Below, in pieces: positions 44,148 to 53,538 of a DNA stretch of 64,000 nucleotides (position 1 is the first letter of the stretch; every line of letters starts with the position of its first letter). Both the position numbers and the translations under genes were made by a program. Source of the DNA: Phyllobacterium trifolii (GTDB taxonomy: Bacteria; Pseudomonadota; Alphaproteobacteria; Rhizobiales; Rhizobiaceae). The stretch covers positions 62,001-126,000 of the forward strand of contig NZ_JACHXN010000009.1 in the NCBI RefSeq assembly GCF_014192095.1, given 5' to 3'. A model generated the notes under the pieces. The model did not search any database. It had not been told where the DNA came from and worked only from the letters and a program-made list of their open reading frames with translations.

Positions 44148-44735
44148 CTAACGCAAGGATGAAAACCAGGCGATGAGCTCGGCGCTGTTGCGCAGACCAT
44201 AGCTACGCATGATGCGGGCGCGGTGCGCCTCGATGGTTCGTTTCGACAGGCCGATCTCCTGGGCGATCTGCGCATTGGTCTTGCCTTGCGATACCAGTGT
44301 CAGCACCTGTTTCTGCCGGTCGGAAATCAGGCTGGCGTTGCCGGCAATCGCTCGATTCATGGGCTCGAAGCAATAGAGCGCTTCGGCGAAGGGATCCGCC
44401 AGATTGCGGCTGCGCCCGCGCACCCGGCACCAGAAACTCGTTCCGTCGCGCCGCCGCATGATGCGCTCGTCGTGATATACCTTGCCGCCGGCAAAGTTCG
44501 TGCGCCACATTTCGCCGGTGCGGACGAAATCCCTGATTTTCGGATAAAGCCTCGAGAAACTCTGGTCGATCAGTTCGTGACGTTCATAGCCAAAAGTCTC
44601 AGCGAATTCGAAATTGCAATCGCGTATGATACGGTGCGTGGCATAGACCATCGGCACCGGCAAGTCCGTCAGCCGGAAGTGTTTTGCGCTTCCAGAATTC
44701 AGGATGTCGGAACTGGGTAACTGCGGTGCTGCCAT
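44148..44735 (-). CDS. PAS-LuxR transcriptional regulator
   Basis: A 195-residue regulator with an N-terminal PAS domain (LTDLPVPMVYATHRIIRDCN, FEFAETFGYERHELIDQSF, ERIMRRRDGTSFWCRVRGRS) and a C-terminal LuxR-type HTH (ISDRQKQVLTLVSQGKTNAQ, IAQEIGLSKRTIEAHRARIM). It has no receiver domain, so input is probably through the PAS domain (small ligand, redox state or cofactor). It is divergent from scoAB with a gap of 79 bases, which makes it the likely regulator of ketone-body/acetoacetate use. Confidence 0.9.
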   Translation of the reverse strand: MAAPQLPSSDILNSGSAKHFRLTDLPVPMVYATHRIIRDCNFEFAETFGYERHELIDQSFSRLYPKIRDFVRTGEMWRTNFAGGKVYHDERIMRRRDGTSFWCRVRGRSRNLADPFAEALYCFEPMNRAIAGNASLISDRQKQVLTLVSQGKTNAQIAQEIGLSKRTIEAHRARIMRSYGLRNSAELIAWFSSLR

Positions 44736-44814
44736 GCAGTATTAATACGACTATCTGCGGCGCCGGTACAAGCCATACGGTTCACGCAGAGGATAGAGAA
44801 ATGGGAGATTTTTC

Positions 44815-45537
44815 TTGAAAAAAGTTCAATCAAACGTCAGCGATGCGCTGGACGGCGTGCTGTTCGACGGCATGACCATCATGGCCGGCGGGTTCGGCCT
44901 GTGCGGCATACCCGAGGCGCTGATCTACGCGATCCGCGATTCCGGCGTCAAGGATTTGACCGTCATCTCCAACAATGCCGGCGTCGATGGCATCGGACTT
45001 GGCGTGCTGCTCGAGACCAAGCAGATCCGCAAGATGGTCTCGTCCTATGTCGGCGAGAACAAACTGTTTGCCCAGCAGTATCTGTCGGGCGAACTTGAAC
45101 TGGAATTCAATCCGCAAGGAACGCTCGCCGAACGTATTCGCGCCGGGGGGGCGGGTATTCCGGCTTTCTTCACCAAGACAGGCGTCGGCACCATCATCGC
45201 CGAGGGCAAGGACGTACGCGAATTCGACGGTGAATCCTACGTGATGGAGCGTGGACTTTTCGCTGACCTTTCCATCGTCCACGCCTTCAAGGGCGATACG
45301 GAAGGCAACCTCGTCTACCGCAAGACCGCGCGGAACTTCAATCCGATCATGGCGACAGCATCGAGGTTCACCGTGGCCGAAGTCGAACATCTGGTCGACG
45401 CGGGCAAGATCGATGGCGACCAGGTGCATACGCCTGGTATTTTCGTCAAGCGGATCGTGCACGTGCCAAACCCCGTCAAACATATTGAACAACGGACGAC
45501 CCGCCCGCGCCTTGTCGCTAAAAGTGAGGTAAACTGA
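44815..45537 (+). CDS. scoA: 3-oxoacid CoA-transferase subunit A
   Basis: The alpha subunit of succinyl-CoA:3-ketoacid CoA-transferase, which activates acetoacetate to acetoacetyl-CoA with succinyl-CoA. 240 residues. The start is a TTG at 44815, eight bases after GGGAG. The CoA-transferase motif [20 protein letters not shown] and the glycine loop [18 protein letters not shown] are intact, followed by [20 protein letters not shown]. It forms a two-gene operon with subunit B, one base apart. A related pair (PcaIJ) acts on 3-oxoadipate; the sequence pattern fits ScoA better, but the distinction is not absolute. Confidence 0.93.
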   Translation: MKKVQSNVSDALDGVLFDGMTIMAGGFGLCGIPEALIYAIRDSGVKDLTVISNNAGVDGIGLGVLLETKQIRKMVSSYVGENKLFAQQYLSGELELEFNPQGTLAERIRAGGAGIPAFFTKTGVGTIIAEGKDVREFDGESYVMERGLFADLSIVHAFKGDTEGNLVYRKTARNFNPIMATASRFTVAEVEHLVDAGKIDGDQVHTPGIFVKRIVHVPNPVKHIEQRTTRPRLVAKSEVN

Positions 45538-45538
45538 G

Positions 45539-46180
45539 ATGGCCTGGACACGCGATCAGATGGCCGAACGGGCCGCACAGGAACTTGAAGACGGCTTTTA
45601 CGTCAATCTCGGCATCGGTATACCGACGCTGGTTGCCAACTATATCCCGACGGGAATGAGCGTTCAGCTGCAGAGCGAGAACGGCATGCTTGGCATGGGG
45701 CCTTTCCCCTATGAGGGCGAGGAAGACGCTGACTTGATCAATGCCGGCAAGCAGACCATCACACAGCTGCCGACGACCAGCTATTTCAACGGGGCCGACA
45801 GTTTCGGCATGATCCGCGGCGGTCATATCGATCTTTCAATCCTCGGCGCAATGCAGGTCGCGCGCAATGGCGATCTCGCAAACTGGATGGTCCCGGGCAA
45901 GATGGTGAAGGGAATGGGCGGCGCGATGGATCTTGTCGCCGGCGTCAAGAAAGTCGTCGTCGTCATGGAACATGAGGCCAAGGGCGAAGCAAAGCTCCTG
46001 GAACAATGCACGTTGCCATTAACCGGGCAGCGTGTCACCGATCTGGTGATCACCGACCTTGGCGTCTTCACCGTGGAGCGGCGCGGCGAGCCCAGGATGA
46101 CACTCGTCGAGATTGCGCCCGGCGTAACGGTCGAGGAAATCAAGGCGAAAACCCAGGCGGTGTTCGACGTCGCGGTTTGA
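45539..46180 (+). CDS. scoB: 3-oxoacid CoA-transferase subunit B
   Basis: The beta subunit, 213 residues. The catalytic Glu that forms the glutamyl-CoA thioester lies in [13 protein letters not shown]. Further landmarks: [40 protein letters not shown] and [19 protein letters not shown]. Start ATG is one base after the scoA stop. The pair should be cytoplasmic and links acetoacetate, for instance from polyhydroxybutyrate breakdown, to the TCA cycle. Confidence 0.94.
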   Translation: MAWTRDQMAERAAQELEDGFYVNLGIGIPTLVANYIPTGMSVQLQSENGMLGMGPFPYEGEEDADLINAGKQTITQLPTTSYFNGADSFGMIRGGHIDLSILGAMQVARNGDLANWMVPGKMVKGMGGAMDLVAGVKKVVVVMEHEAKGEAKLLEQCTLPLTGQRVTDLVITDLGVFTVERRGEPRMTLVEIAPGVTVEEIKAKTQAVFDVAV

Positions 46181-46223
46181 TTGGGAAGAAACAGAGCTGG
46201 CGGACCTCAATATTCGCCAGCTT

Positions 46224-46406
46224 CTACCGCGTCTTCCTGACCACGCAAACCGGGCCGTCGCCCGGATAGCGGGGATCATGGTCGACACACGTAGCGTCAT
46301 AACGGAAGCTGCCATAATAGACACGGGCGCAGCCGGAGAGCAGGGGAGCGAATGTTACAAGCACCAGAAACAGGGCTGTGGAATATTTTCGGTGAAGAGG
46401 GTTCAT
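46224..46406 (-). CDS. Small lipoprotein, 60 aa
   Basis: ATG at 46406 is preceded by GAGGAAAA. The signal peptide (YSTALFLVLVTFAPLLSGCA) ends in a good lipobox LSGC, so the mature protein is only about 33 residues, anchored by lipid. The mature part (ARVYYGSFRYDATCVDHDPR, YPGDGPVCVVRKTR) has two Cys that may pair. No function known. It is convergent with scoB. Confidence 0.7.
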   Translation of the reverse strand: MNPLHRKYSTALFLVLVTFAPLLSGCARVYYGSFRYDATCVDHDPRYPGDGPVCVVRKTR

Positions 46407-46573
46407 TTTTCCTCGCGTCGGTCCTATATATAGCCAGTTACGAGTGACACAGTAGCGTAACAATCCACTGATATTCTTCAGTAATTGGTCGAGTTTACGG
46501 TCGGCATCTTTGACATCTTACGGAAATCTGGTGCCACAATAAGGCAGGCTCCTGCTCCGTTTCCTGATCACGT

Positions 46574-46593
46574 TTTATGTGAAGTGACATAAA
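46574..46593. promoter_or_regulatory. Dyad upstream of a small XRE gene
   Basis: TTTATGT-N6-ACATAAA (46574-46580 and 46587-46593) is a perfect 7-bp inverted repeat 79 bases before the XRE start at 46673. Size and symmetry fit an operator for an XRE dimer. Confidence 0.4.
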
Positions 46594-46672
46594 GGGGTTG
46601 ATCCGCGACGATGGACGTATAAGTTCTGCCTTCCGATTTGTTAACTAAACCTTTCACGTTAGGAGCAAAGCG

Positions 46673-46939
46673 ATGAACAAAACCGCCGGCGACTATTCAT
46701 TGCCAGAAACGATTTCCACGGCGCTTGCCAATGGTACAAATATTGTCAGAGCATTTCGCGAACAATTCGGATATTCCATCGAGGATTTAGCCGTTGCGTG
46801 CGGTCTGACATCCCTCGAAATCGAAACGATCGAAAGCGGCCAGAATACGGATCCGCACAAACTGGAACGCATTGCACATGCGCTTGGTCTCCCGAGCAAC
46901 GCAATGATTCTTGAAGATTCCAAGCGCCTCAGCGCCTGA
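46673..46939 (+). CDS. Small XRE-family HTH protein, 88 aa
   Basis: ATG at 46673 follows TTAGGAGCAAAGCG, a strong ribosome-binding site. The HTH is in the middle: NIVRAFREQFGYSIEDLAVA, CGLTSLEIETIESGQNTDPH, KLERIAHALGLPSNAMIL. There is no ligand domain. It is a single gene with its own terminator. The sequence is unlike that of the two other XRE proteins of the window. Confidence 0.85.
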   Translation: MNKTAGDYSLPETISTALANGTNIVRAFREQFGYSIEDLAVACGLTSLEIETIESGQNTDPHKLERIAHALGLPSNAMILEDSKRLSA

Positions 46940-46969
46940 AACTCTACTACCCCTAATAAATCGGCACCC

Positions 46970-47009
46970 AAAAGCTGTCAGAGTGATATCCCAACTCTGA
47001 CAGCTTTTT
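46970..47009. terminator. Strong bidirectional terminator
   Basis: AAAGCTGTCAGAGT (46971-46984) pairs with ACTCTGACAGCTTT (46994-47007) around a nine-base loop, with A and T tracts on the two sides. It serves the XRE gene on the plus strand and the kynurenine formamidase gene on the minus strand, whose stop is at 47026. Confidence 0.88.
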
Positions 47010-47025
47010 GATTCCGGGCGATGAG

Positions 47026-47859
47026 CTACAGACACAACAATTTGCGTGTCAGCGGGTGATCAGGCTCGGTCAAACCTTCAATGACATTGGCGTGGTGCTT
47101 GCCAGGTTCTTCAACAGCATCCACCCGGCAATCAAACCCTGACCAGATATTGGCGAGCAAGGCATTCTGCCGCAGAAATTCGGGCCGCTCCGTTGCGCCA
47201 ACCCATGCGGTTACGTCGATGCCTTCCTGCGGCTCGAGCAGGGCAGGGCTCTCCAGCCGCGCTTCCACTGCATCGAGATGTAGCGTATCGTTCATCTCGG
47301 TCTTCAGCAGCGGACGCATATCGGCTATCGCCGAAATCGGCACCGTTTTGCGGATGCGATGCCGGACTGCCTGGGTCAGCGGTGACGTCGCCGTCACCAT
47401 GCGGGCAACGAGATGTCCGCCAGCGGAATGTCCTGTCAGGTGGATCGGGCCCGAAACCTCATTCGCGGCGCGGGTGATAGCGAGCCCGACCTGTACGGTG
47501 ATATCGCTGACGCGAACCTCCGGACACAGCGCATAGGACGCCACGGCCACGGCGAAGCCATGAGTGAGTGCGCCTTTTGCCAGATGCGACCACGCGGACT
47601 TGTCGAAATCTTCCATCCAGTACCCGCCGTGCACGAAGACGGCGAGGCCCTTCAGGTCGCCCCAGGGCATGAACAGATCGAGCCGGTTACGCGAATGCGG
47701 GCCGTAGCTGAGGTCGGCTTTGAGCAGGCCTTTTTCTTGCATTTCCTCGCGAAATTGCGCCGCATGGGCCAGCCATCTGGCCGGATATTCGAAGCCGTCC
47801 GGAATATACGCGAAGTTCGAATAGGCGTCGTCCCAGTCGATAGCTGCAGTCCTACCCAT
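47026..47859 (-). CDS. Alpha/beta-hydrolase kynurenine formamidase
   Basis: A 277-residue alpha/beta hydrolase. The oxyanion motif HGGYW (VFVHGGYWMEDFDKSAW) is characteristic of the eukaryote-like arylformamidase group; the nucleophile elbow is LTGHSAGGHLVARM, and the likely catalytic His lies in PGKHHANVIEGL. It should hydrolyse N-formylkynurenine to kynurenine and formate. Context supports this: it is 106 bases downstream of a TrpXYZ-like importer and 3 kb from kynU and kynA. Most bacteria use the unrelated metal-dependent KynB, so I leave the symbol blank. The molecular role is inferred from motif and location. Confidence 0.78.
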   Translation of the reverse strand: MGRTAAIDWDDAYSNFAYIPDGFEYPARWLAHAAQFREEMQEKGLLKADLSYGPHSRNRLDLFMPWGDLKGLAVFVHGGYWMEDFDKSAWSHLAKGALTHGFAVAVASYALCPEVRVSDITVQVGLAITRAANEVSGPIHLTGHSAGGHLVARMVTATSPLTQAVRHRIRKTVPISAIADMRPLLKTEMNDTLHLDAVEARLESPALLEPQEGIDVTAWVGATERPEFLRQNALLANIWSGFDCRVDAVEEPGKHHANVIEGLTEPDHPLTRKLLCL

Positions 47860-47965
47860 GTCTCCCCCCGGTCGGGCTCCCCAGAGTAAATTCCGTTTTT
47901 CTTCGAATCACCGAATCTCTTGCTTTACGCAATTCCGGACGGAAAGCCCTTTTCCTGGAATTGCT

Positions 47966-48877
47966 CTATTCCCTGGTCTTTTCCCTTATCTGCACGCCAG
48001 CGCTGGACCTGCGCAAGTTCGGCAGCGCCAGCATCAGGAGCACGAATGCACCGGTGGCAAATTTCAGATCCGCAGGCGCAAGACCGAGCGTCAGACAGAA
48101 GGAGATCAGCTGGTAGTACACCAGCGAGCCGATAACCGGAGCCACAACCTGCCGAAGTATCGTCTGGCGGCCTGTAATAGCCTCGCCGATGATCAGCGCG
48201 GCAAGACCGTTGATAAGTATGCCGAAGCCCATATTGACATCGGCGAAACCTTGAGTCTGCACCATGATGCTACCGCCTGTCGCGGAAAGTGCGCTCGCAA
48301 CACCGACGCCGATAATCGTCGCTGTGCCGACGTTGACGCCCTGTGCCTCGGCCATATCGGGGCTAGCCCCGACCGCGCGCATCGCCGTACCCTTTTCGGA
48401 CATGAAGAAGTACAGCATGGCGCCGAGAACCAGCGCAACCAGCAAACCGACAATCAGGATCTTGGTCCAGGGGAAATTGGCGGAGGGGCCGGCAAGGACG
48501 GTGAAGACGGTATCATAGGTGAAGAGCGGAATATTGGTGCGGCCCATGATGCGCAGATTGATGCTGTAGAGCATTGTCATGACCAGGATACCGGCGAGCA
48601 GCGTGTTGATCCTGAAACGCAGATGGATGAACGCGGTGGTGCAGCCGGCGGCGAAACCGCAAAGCAGCGCAATGAAGCAGGCGAGAAATGGATTGACGCC
48701 GGCGGTAATCAGCGTGCCGCAGACACACCCGCCAAGCGGAAAGGCGCCTTCCGAAGTCAGATCGGGAAAGTTCAGGATGCGGAAAGGCAGCATGACGCCG
48801 AGCACCACGAAGGAGACGATCAGGCTTTGGGCGATGGTGACCGGGATCAGGCCATAGAAACTGTTGAGCACGTCCAA
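47966..48877 (-). CDS. TrpY-like ABC importer permease
   Basis: A permease of the BPD_transp_2 (LivH/RbsC) type, about 303 residues and eight or more helices (LIPVTIAQSLIVSFVVLGVM; FILNFPDLTSEGAFPLGGCV; LRINTLLAGILVMTMLYSIN). The family motif FPDLTSEGAFPLG(A/G) is typical of the TrpY group that pairs with ABC_sub_bind proteins. TTG at 48877 is chosen as start because AGGGAGG lies eight bases upstream and the ATPase gene ends at 48882; GTG 48871 is possible. The longer frame to 48943 would overlap the ATPase gene. Confidence 0.87.
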   Translation of the reverse strand: MDVLNSFYGLIPVTIAQSLIVSFVVLGVMLPFRILNFPDLTSEGAFPLGGCVCGTLITAGVNPFLACFIALLCGFAAGCTTAFIHLRFRINTLLAGILVMTMLYSINLRIMGRTNIPLFTYDTVFTVLAGPSANFPWTKILIVGLLVALVLGAMLYFFMSEKGTAMRAVGASPDMAEAQGVNVGTATIIGVGVASALSATGGSIMVQTQGFADVNMGFGILINGLAALIIGEAITGRQTILRQVVAPVIGSLVYYQLISFCLTLGLAPADLKFATGAFVLLMLALPNLRRSSAGVQIREKTRE

Positions 48878-48881
48878 GACC

Positions 48882-49676
48882 TCAACCTCCCTGCAACGCG
48901 ATAGCGTCGGATTTGGTGTGGAACCGCTCGACAAGATCCGCAACGGTGATGCCGTTTTTCTCTTCCTGACCGATCTCCACGAGAACCTTGCCCGCGTCCA
49001 TCATGATGATCCTGTTACCGTATTTGATCGCGTGCTCCATGTTGTGCGTGACCATCAGTGTCGTCAGTTGCAACGCTTCCACAGCCCGCACAGTCGTATC
49101 CATCACCAGCTTTGCCGTCCGCGGATCGAGTGCTGCCGTGTGCTCGTCCAGAAGCAGGAGTTTCGGCCGCGTCGACACCGCCATGACCAGAGACAGGGAT
49201 TGGCGCTGGCCACCCGAGAGAAGACCGACTTGCATGTCGAGACGCTTTTCCAGCCCGAGATTGAGTTCCGCCAGTTGCTCGCTGTATTTGGCCCGGCGGG
49301 CGGCGGTAAGCCCATAGGAAAAGCCGCGCGGCTTGCCGCGCAATTCCGCCAAAAGCATGTTTTCGCCGATGGTCATGGTCGGCGCGGTGCCGATCATCGG
49401 ATCCTGGAACACGCGGGCAATGAATTGGGCACGGCGGTGGGCGTTCAGCCGCGTGACATCCTGTCCGTCAATGGAAATGCGGCCCGAGTCCAGCGGCAGC
49501 TTGCCGGAGACAGCGTTGAGAAAGCTCGACTTGCCAGCGCCATTGCTGCCAATGACGATGCAAAAATCTCCGGGCTTCAGCGCGACATCAAGGCCATCGA
49601 GCGCCCGGCGCTCGTCAAGGGTGCCGCGATAGAAAATCTTGGTGCCGCCCTTCACGGACAGCATGTCGGTTGTCAT
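48882..49676 (-). CDS. TrpZ-like ABC importer ATPase
   Basis: A 264-residue ATPase. Walker A IGSNGAGKSSFLNAV, signature LSGGQRQSLSLVMA, Walker B LLLLDEHTAALDPRTA and switch His (MVTHNMEHA) are intact. The DEHTAALD variant is typical of the TrpZ/LivF-like group. ATG 49676 fits a GAGGG ribosome-binding site; a longer frame to 49700 is unlikely. The importer operon is binding protein, ATPase, permease, then formamidase. Confidence 0.9.
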   Translation of the reverse strand: MTTDMLSVKGGTKIFYRGTLDERRALDGLDVALKPGDFCIVIGSNGAGKSSFLNAVSGKLPLDSGRISIDGQDVTRLNAHRRAQFIARVFQDPMIGTAPTMTIGENMLLAELRGKPRGFSYGLTAARRAKYSEQLAELNLGLEKRLDMQVGLLSGGQRQSLSLVMAVSTRPKLLLLDEHTAALDPRTAKLVMDTTVRAVEALQLTTLMVTHNMEHAIKYGNRIIMMDAGKVLVEIGQEEKNGITVADLVERFHTKSDAIALQGG

Positions 49677-49768
49677 GTGTAAGCCCTCAAACCAGTGCAT
49701 AGCCTGCGTTCAATAGTTCCAGCGCTGGCTGCGCAGGAACTATATGTTTGCAGGCTAAAGGAGAAGGC

Positions 49769-50743
49769 TTATTTCACGAAGCATTCACAATCTTTGAGGC
49801 TATCGGGCACCTTTTGACCTGTTTTTGCCAGAACAGCCTCGTTGATCAGCGCCGTGTGGTCCTCATAGGTCGGTTTGATCGGGGCAAGGCTTGCCGGTGA
49901 CTTGCCGGCGATAATTTCCGATGCGAGCTTGGCCGCATTCTGGCCGACCTTGGTGTAGGAGACTTCGAAAGCCGCTGCGACGAGGCCGTCGCGTACCGCC
50001 TGCGCCGAGGCATTGACGATAGGAATATTGATGCTCAACGCGGCTGCAGCCACGGCCGGAACCGCTGGCTGGACCAGATTGGAGCCCGGAACATAGATCA
50101 CATCGGCCTTGCCGGCGAGCGAGCTGACCCGGATCGGAATGTCGTTGGTGTTGTCGAGACCGACTTCAACCAGCTCCAGGCCTTCGGCTTTGGCAGCTTC
50201 CGTGATCAGCTTCAGCACGGCAACGTCATTGTCTTCGCCGGGGTTGTAGAGATAGGCGAGGCGCTTGGCGTCCGGCAGCAGCTTCTTGATGAACTTGACC
50301 ACCGAGATGACGTCCTGCAGATCGGAAGCGCCGGTCATGCCGGTGTCGCCCGCTTCCCACGAGGGTGTGAGCTTGGCCGCAACCGGATCGGTGACGGCGG
50401 CGAAAACCACAGGCGTGCCGGAATTACCGACGATCTGCCGTGCGCCCTGGGCAACCGGCGTGGTGATGGCGAGGATAAGCTTCGGATTGCTGGAAACGAG
50501 CTTGGTGACCATTTGCGGGATAAGCGTCGCATCGAAATTCACCTGCAATTCGTCATAGACGGCATCTGTGACACCAAGCTTGGTCAGTTCTGCCTTGAAT
50601 GCGGTGACCGTTTCGTCCAGCTGCGGGTGCTTGCCGAATTGTGCGATGCCGATTTTGGTTTCGGCCGAGGCGGCTCCAAGCCCAAGCCCCAGGCCAAGTG
50701 CTGCAGCCAGCGCTGTCCGCACTGCATATTTTGCGCCGATCAT
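49769..50743 (-). CDS. trpX: TrpX-like periplasmic binding protein
   Basis: A 324-residue ABC_sub_bind family protein. The signal peptide (YAVRTALAAALGLGLGLGAA SAET) directs it to the periplasm. Family motifs: TKIGIAQFGKHPQLDETVTA, SNPKLILAITTPVAQGARQI, PVVFAAVTDPVAAKLTPSWE and VIYVPGSNLVQPAVPAVAAA. Members of this family (TrpX) import tryptophan or related aromatic amino acids. Its operon and divergence from kynU and kynA make tryptophan or kynurenine the best substrate guess. 144 bases separate its start from kynU. Confidence 0.85.
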   Translation of the reverse strand: MIGAKYAVRTALAAALGLGLGLGAASAETKIGIAQFGKHPQLDETVTAFKAELTKLGVTDAVYDELQVNFDATLIPQMVTKLVSSNPKLILAITTPVAQGARQIVGNSGTPVVFAAVTDPVAAKLTPSWEAGDTGMTGASDLQDVISVVKFIKKLLPDAKRLAYLYNPGEDNDVAVLKLITEAAKAEGLELVEVGLDNTNDIPIRVSSLAGKADVIYVPGSNLVQPAVPAVAAAALSINIPIVNASAQAVRDGLVAAAFEVSYTKVGQNAAKLASEIIAGKSPASLAPIKPTYEDHTALINEAVLAKTGQKVPDSLKDCECFVK

Positions 50744-50887
50744 TTTTGTTATTCTCCCTTTTATGCCCCACTATCGAGCAGGGTCTGGTTATATTGACAA
50801 GTTCATACCAAAGTAAATTGTAGCCGTTAAGCGACTTGTGCAAAGCCGTGAATTGGCGCCACTACATTCATTATCAAGAAAGAAGAA
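50744..50887. promoter_or_regulatory. Shared divergent promoter region trpX / kynU
   Basis: 144 bases separate the two divergent operons of tryptophan uptake and breakdown. It is AT-rich compared with the genes and must hold both promoters. I see no clear palindrome, and there is no Lrp-type kynR gene beside it. Confidence 0.5.
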
Positions 50888-52135
50888 ATGGTCAGTACCA
50901 CGATCAAGATCGATGCCACACAAGCTGACCTTTCCGATCCGCTGCGCGCATACCGCGACAGATTCGAACTGCCGGAGGGCGTGATCTATCTCGACGGCAA
51001 TTCGCTTGGCGCCTTGCCGAAGTCAGTCAGGCAGCGGGTCGCGAAGACGATCGCGGAGGAATGGGGCGAGCAGCTGATCCGCAGCTGGAATACCGCTGAC
51101 TGGGTGCACCTGCCGCAGCGCGTCGGCGAAAAAATCGCACGGCTGATCGGCGCTGAGGAGCGAACGGTCGTCGCGGCCGACAGCACCTCGATCAATCTGT
51201 TCAAGGTATTATCGGCAGCCCTCGACCTCAATCAGCAACGCCGCAAGATCGTTTCGGAGCGCGATAATTTTCCGACTGATCTTTATATCGCGGAAGGCGT
51301 GGCCAAGCAGATCGGCAAGGGTCACCGGCTGGTTCTTGCCGATACCCCAAAAGATCTCCCGGACATGCTGGATGAAGATGTGGCTGTGCTGATGCTGACC
51401 CATGTCAACTACCGCAACGGCTATCGTCACGACATGGCGGCGCTGACCAGGGCGGCGCATGACAAGGGTATCCTCGTGATCTGGGACCTCGCGCACACGG
51501 CAGGTGCGATGCCGGTTGACCTGGCTGGGGCTCAGGCCGATTTCGCCATTGGTTGCGGCTACAAATATCTCAATGGCGGGCCCGGCGCTCCGGCATTTCT
51601 TTATGTCAATCCACGCCATCAGGGCGGGTTCCGCCAGCCGCTTTCCGGCTGGTTCGGTCATCGCGCGCCCTTCGATTTCGATGCCGCCTATTCGCCATCA
51701 AGCAGCATCGAACAGTATCTGTGCGGGACACCGCCGGTGCTGGCGATGGTCGCCATGGACGAGGCAATGTCGCTGTGGGTCGATGTCGACATGGAGGCCG
51801 TGCGCGCGAAATCCATCGGGCTTTGCGATTTCTTCATTCAGGAAGTAGGCGAATTTGCCGAGGAACTTGGGCTGACGCTGGTGACGCCGCGAGACCCCGG
51901 CCTACGCGGCAGTCAGGTGTCCTACTCCTGCGACAATGGCTATGCCATCATGCAGGCGTTGATTGCGCGCGGCGTGATCGGCGATTTCCGTGCGCCGGAT
52001 ATCATTCGTTTCGGCATGACGCCGCTTTACCTCAGCTTCGCGGAGGTGGCGCAGGCCGCGGCGATTCTCAAGGACATTCTCGTGACGCGTGCCTGGGACC
52101 AACCTGAATATAAGGTGAGGGGAGCCGTCACGTGA
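50888..52135 (+). CDS. kynU: Kynureninase
   Basis: A PLP-dependent enzyme that cleaves kynurenine to anthranilate and alanine. 415 residues, the normal length. Landmarks: [60 protein letters not shown] (PLP Asp), and the Schiff-base Lys in [20 protein letters not shown]. Substrate-site residues in [16 protein letters not shown] are present. It starts the plus-strand operon and overlaps kynA by four bases (GTGA). Confidence 0.95.
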   Translation: MVSTTIKIDATQADLSDPLRAYRDRFELPEGVIYLDGNSLGALPKSVRQRVAKTIAEEWGEQLIRSWNTADWVHLPQRVGEKIARLIGAEERTVVAADSTSINLFKVLSAALDLNQQRRKIVSERDNFPTDLYIAEGVAKQIGKGHRLVLADTPKDLPDMLDEDVAVLMLTHVNYRNGYRHDMAALTRAAHDKGILVIWDLAHTAGAMPVDLAGAQADFAIGCGYKYLNGGPGAPAFLYVNPRHQGGFRQPLSGWFGHRAPFDFDAAYSPSSSIEQYLCGTPPVLAMVAMDEAMSLWVDVDMEAVRAKSIGLCDFFIQEVGEFAEELGLTLVTPRDPGLRGSQVSYSCDNGYAIMQALIARGVIGDFRAPDIIRFGMTPLYLSFAEVAQAAAILKDILVTRAWDQPEYKVRGAVT

Positions 52136-52971
52136 CACGTACACCCTACGATCCGGAAACTGACGGCGCGCAGATGGGCTTCGAAGGACGCATGTTCTAT
52201 GGCGATTATCTGCGGCTCGACAAAATACTAACGGCGCAGACGCCGCTTTCCGCTGCCCATGACGAGATGTTGTTCATCGTACAGCATCAGGCGTCCGAAA
52301 TCTGGATGCGGCTCGTTATCCACGAGCTGACTTCGGTTTGCCAGCATATCGCAAGGGATGATCTCGCGCCCTCCTTCAAGATGCTGGCGCGGGTCTCACG
52401 CATTCTCGACCAGTTGAACTCGGCATGGGACGTCTTGAGGACAATGACGCCCAGCGAATATACGAGCTTCCGCGAAGCGCTCGGCATGTCTTCGGGGTTT
52501 CAGTCATTCCAGTACAGGGCGATCGAGTTCCTCGCCGGCAACAAGAATGCCGCGATGATGCGGCCGCACGAGCATAAGCCGGATATCCATGCCTGGCTTG
52601 CGCAATTCCTGCATGCACCGAGCATCTACGACCAGTCTATCCGGCTTTTGGCGCGCAAGGGCTTTGCTATCGACCAATCAGTACTGGAGCGCGACTGCTC
52701 GCTGCCCTACCAGCCGAACAACAGCGTGCGCGACGCGTGGCTGATGATCTACCGCGACCCGGAAGGCCACTGGCCGCTCTATGAACTGGCGGAAAAGCTG
52801 GTGGACTTCGAGGACTATTTCCGGCGCTGGCGCTTCAATCACGTGACGACAGTCGAGCGCATCATCGGCTTCAAGACCGGCACCGGCGGGACGTCCGGCG
52901 TCAACTACTTGCGCAAGATGCTGGAAGTGGTGCTGTTCCCGGAATTGTGGAGCGTAAGAACGGACCTTTAG
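52132..52971 (+). CDS. kynA: Tryptophan 2,3-dioxygenase
   Basis: A haem enzyme that opens the indole ring of L-tryptophan to N-formylkynurenine. 279 residues from a GTG start. Landmarks: [20 protein letters not shown] (with the substrate-contacting His), the [18 protein letters not shown] motif, and the C-terminal [18 protein letters not shown], whose residues bind the substrate. The axial haem His lies in [12 protein letters not shown]. Together with kynU and the formamidase it completes tryptophan to anthranilate. Confidence 0.95.
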   Translation: MTRTPYDPETDGAQMGFEGRMFYGDYLRLDKILTAQTPLSAAHDEMLFIVQHQASEIWMRLVIHELTSVCQHIARDDLAPSFKMLARVSRILDQLNSAWDVLRTMTPSEYTSFREALGMSSGFQSFQYRAIEFLAGNKNAAMMRPHEHKPDIHAWLAQFLHAPSIYDQSIRLLARKGFAIDQSVLERDCSLPYQPNNSVRDAWLMIYRDPEGHWPLYELAEKLVDFEDYFRRWRFNHVTTVERIIGFKTGTGGTSGVNYLRKMLEVVLFPELWSVRTDL

Positions 52972-53327
52972 GCCGCTCGCTTGTCGATAGCGACACAGTC
53001 CATGGCCGATTTGGCATGGATATGATTGCTATGCGCGAAACCATGCTTGGCGATTGCGGCAAGGTCGTCATCGGGCTTGATGGGACGCGACCACCAATTG
53101 TCGTTGAGCGTCCAGCCTTGCGCCGTGGCGCTTTCAACCTCGGAACTGTCCGGACGCAGCACGCATGACCCGTGCACGATGCGCGCATTGGGAGAGCGCT
53201 TGTTCATCATCAGGCGGCCGCGTGCCAGTGCACTTGTCTCGTCATCGGCGATGACAAGCTGGTGAAACAGATGACGTGTCTGTTTATACTTCGTCAGATA
53301 AGCGAATTTGACCTGATATGCCGGCAC
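52968..53327 (-). CDS. Hypothetical protein, 119 aa
   Basis: A soluble protein of unknown family that overlaps the 3' end of kynA by four bases, convergently. It starts [40 protein letters not shown], which looks like a small alpha/beta domain; the C-terminal half ([20 protein letters not shown]) is charged. Codon use is normal for the window. No link with tryptophan breakdown can be claimed. Confidence 0.6.
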   Translation of the reverse strand: MPAYQVKFAYLTKYKQTRHLFHQLVIADDETSALARGRLMMNKRSPNARIVHGSCVLRPDSSEVESATAQGWTLNDNWWSRPIKPDDDLAAIAKHGFAHSNHIHAKSAMDCVAIDKRAA

Positions 53328-53500
53328 TACATGCTCCTAGCAAAGACTCAAAAGCGTTAACCATTTATTAATATTGTTGGCCAACCGGTCTTTTTCAAGG
53401 AGAAGGAAGTTTTGCACAGATAAATTTGCATTGTTTTAAAAAATTTTGATTTATCTAAGCACTTGTTTCAACAACAAAATAGACAACTCGTTACGAAGGC

Positions 53501-53537
53501 GAAATAAAAAGCCGTTTGGAGCTTAAGCCCCAAACGG
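53501..53537 (-). terminator. Rho-independent terminator of the galactofuranose-type operon
   Basis: CCGTTTGG (53512-53519) and CCAAACGG (53530-53537) form a perfect 8-bp stem; on the minus strand a CTTTTTATTT tract follows. It lies directly after the stop of the SAF-domain gene, the last gene of the minus-strand operon. Confidence 0.88.
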
Positions 53538-53538
53538 T

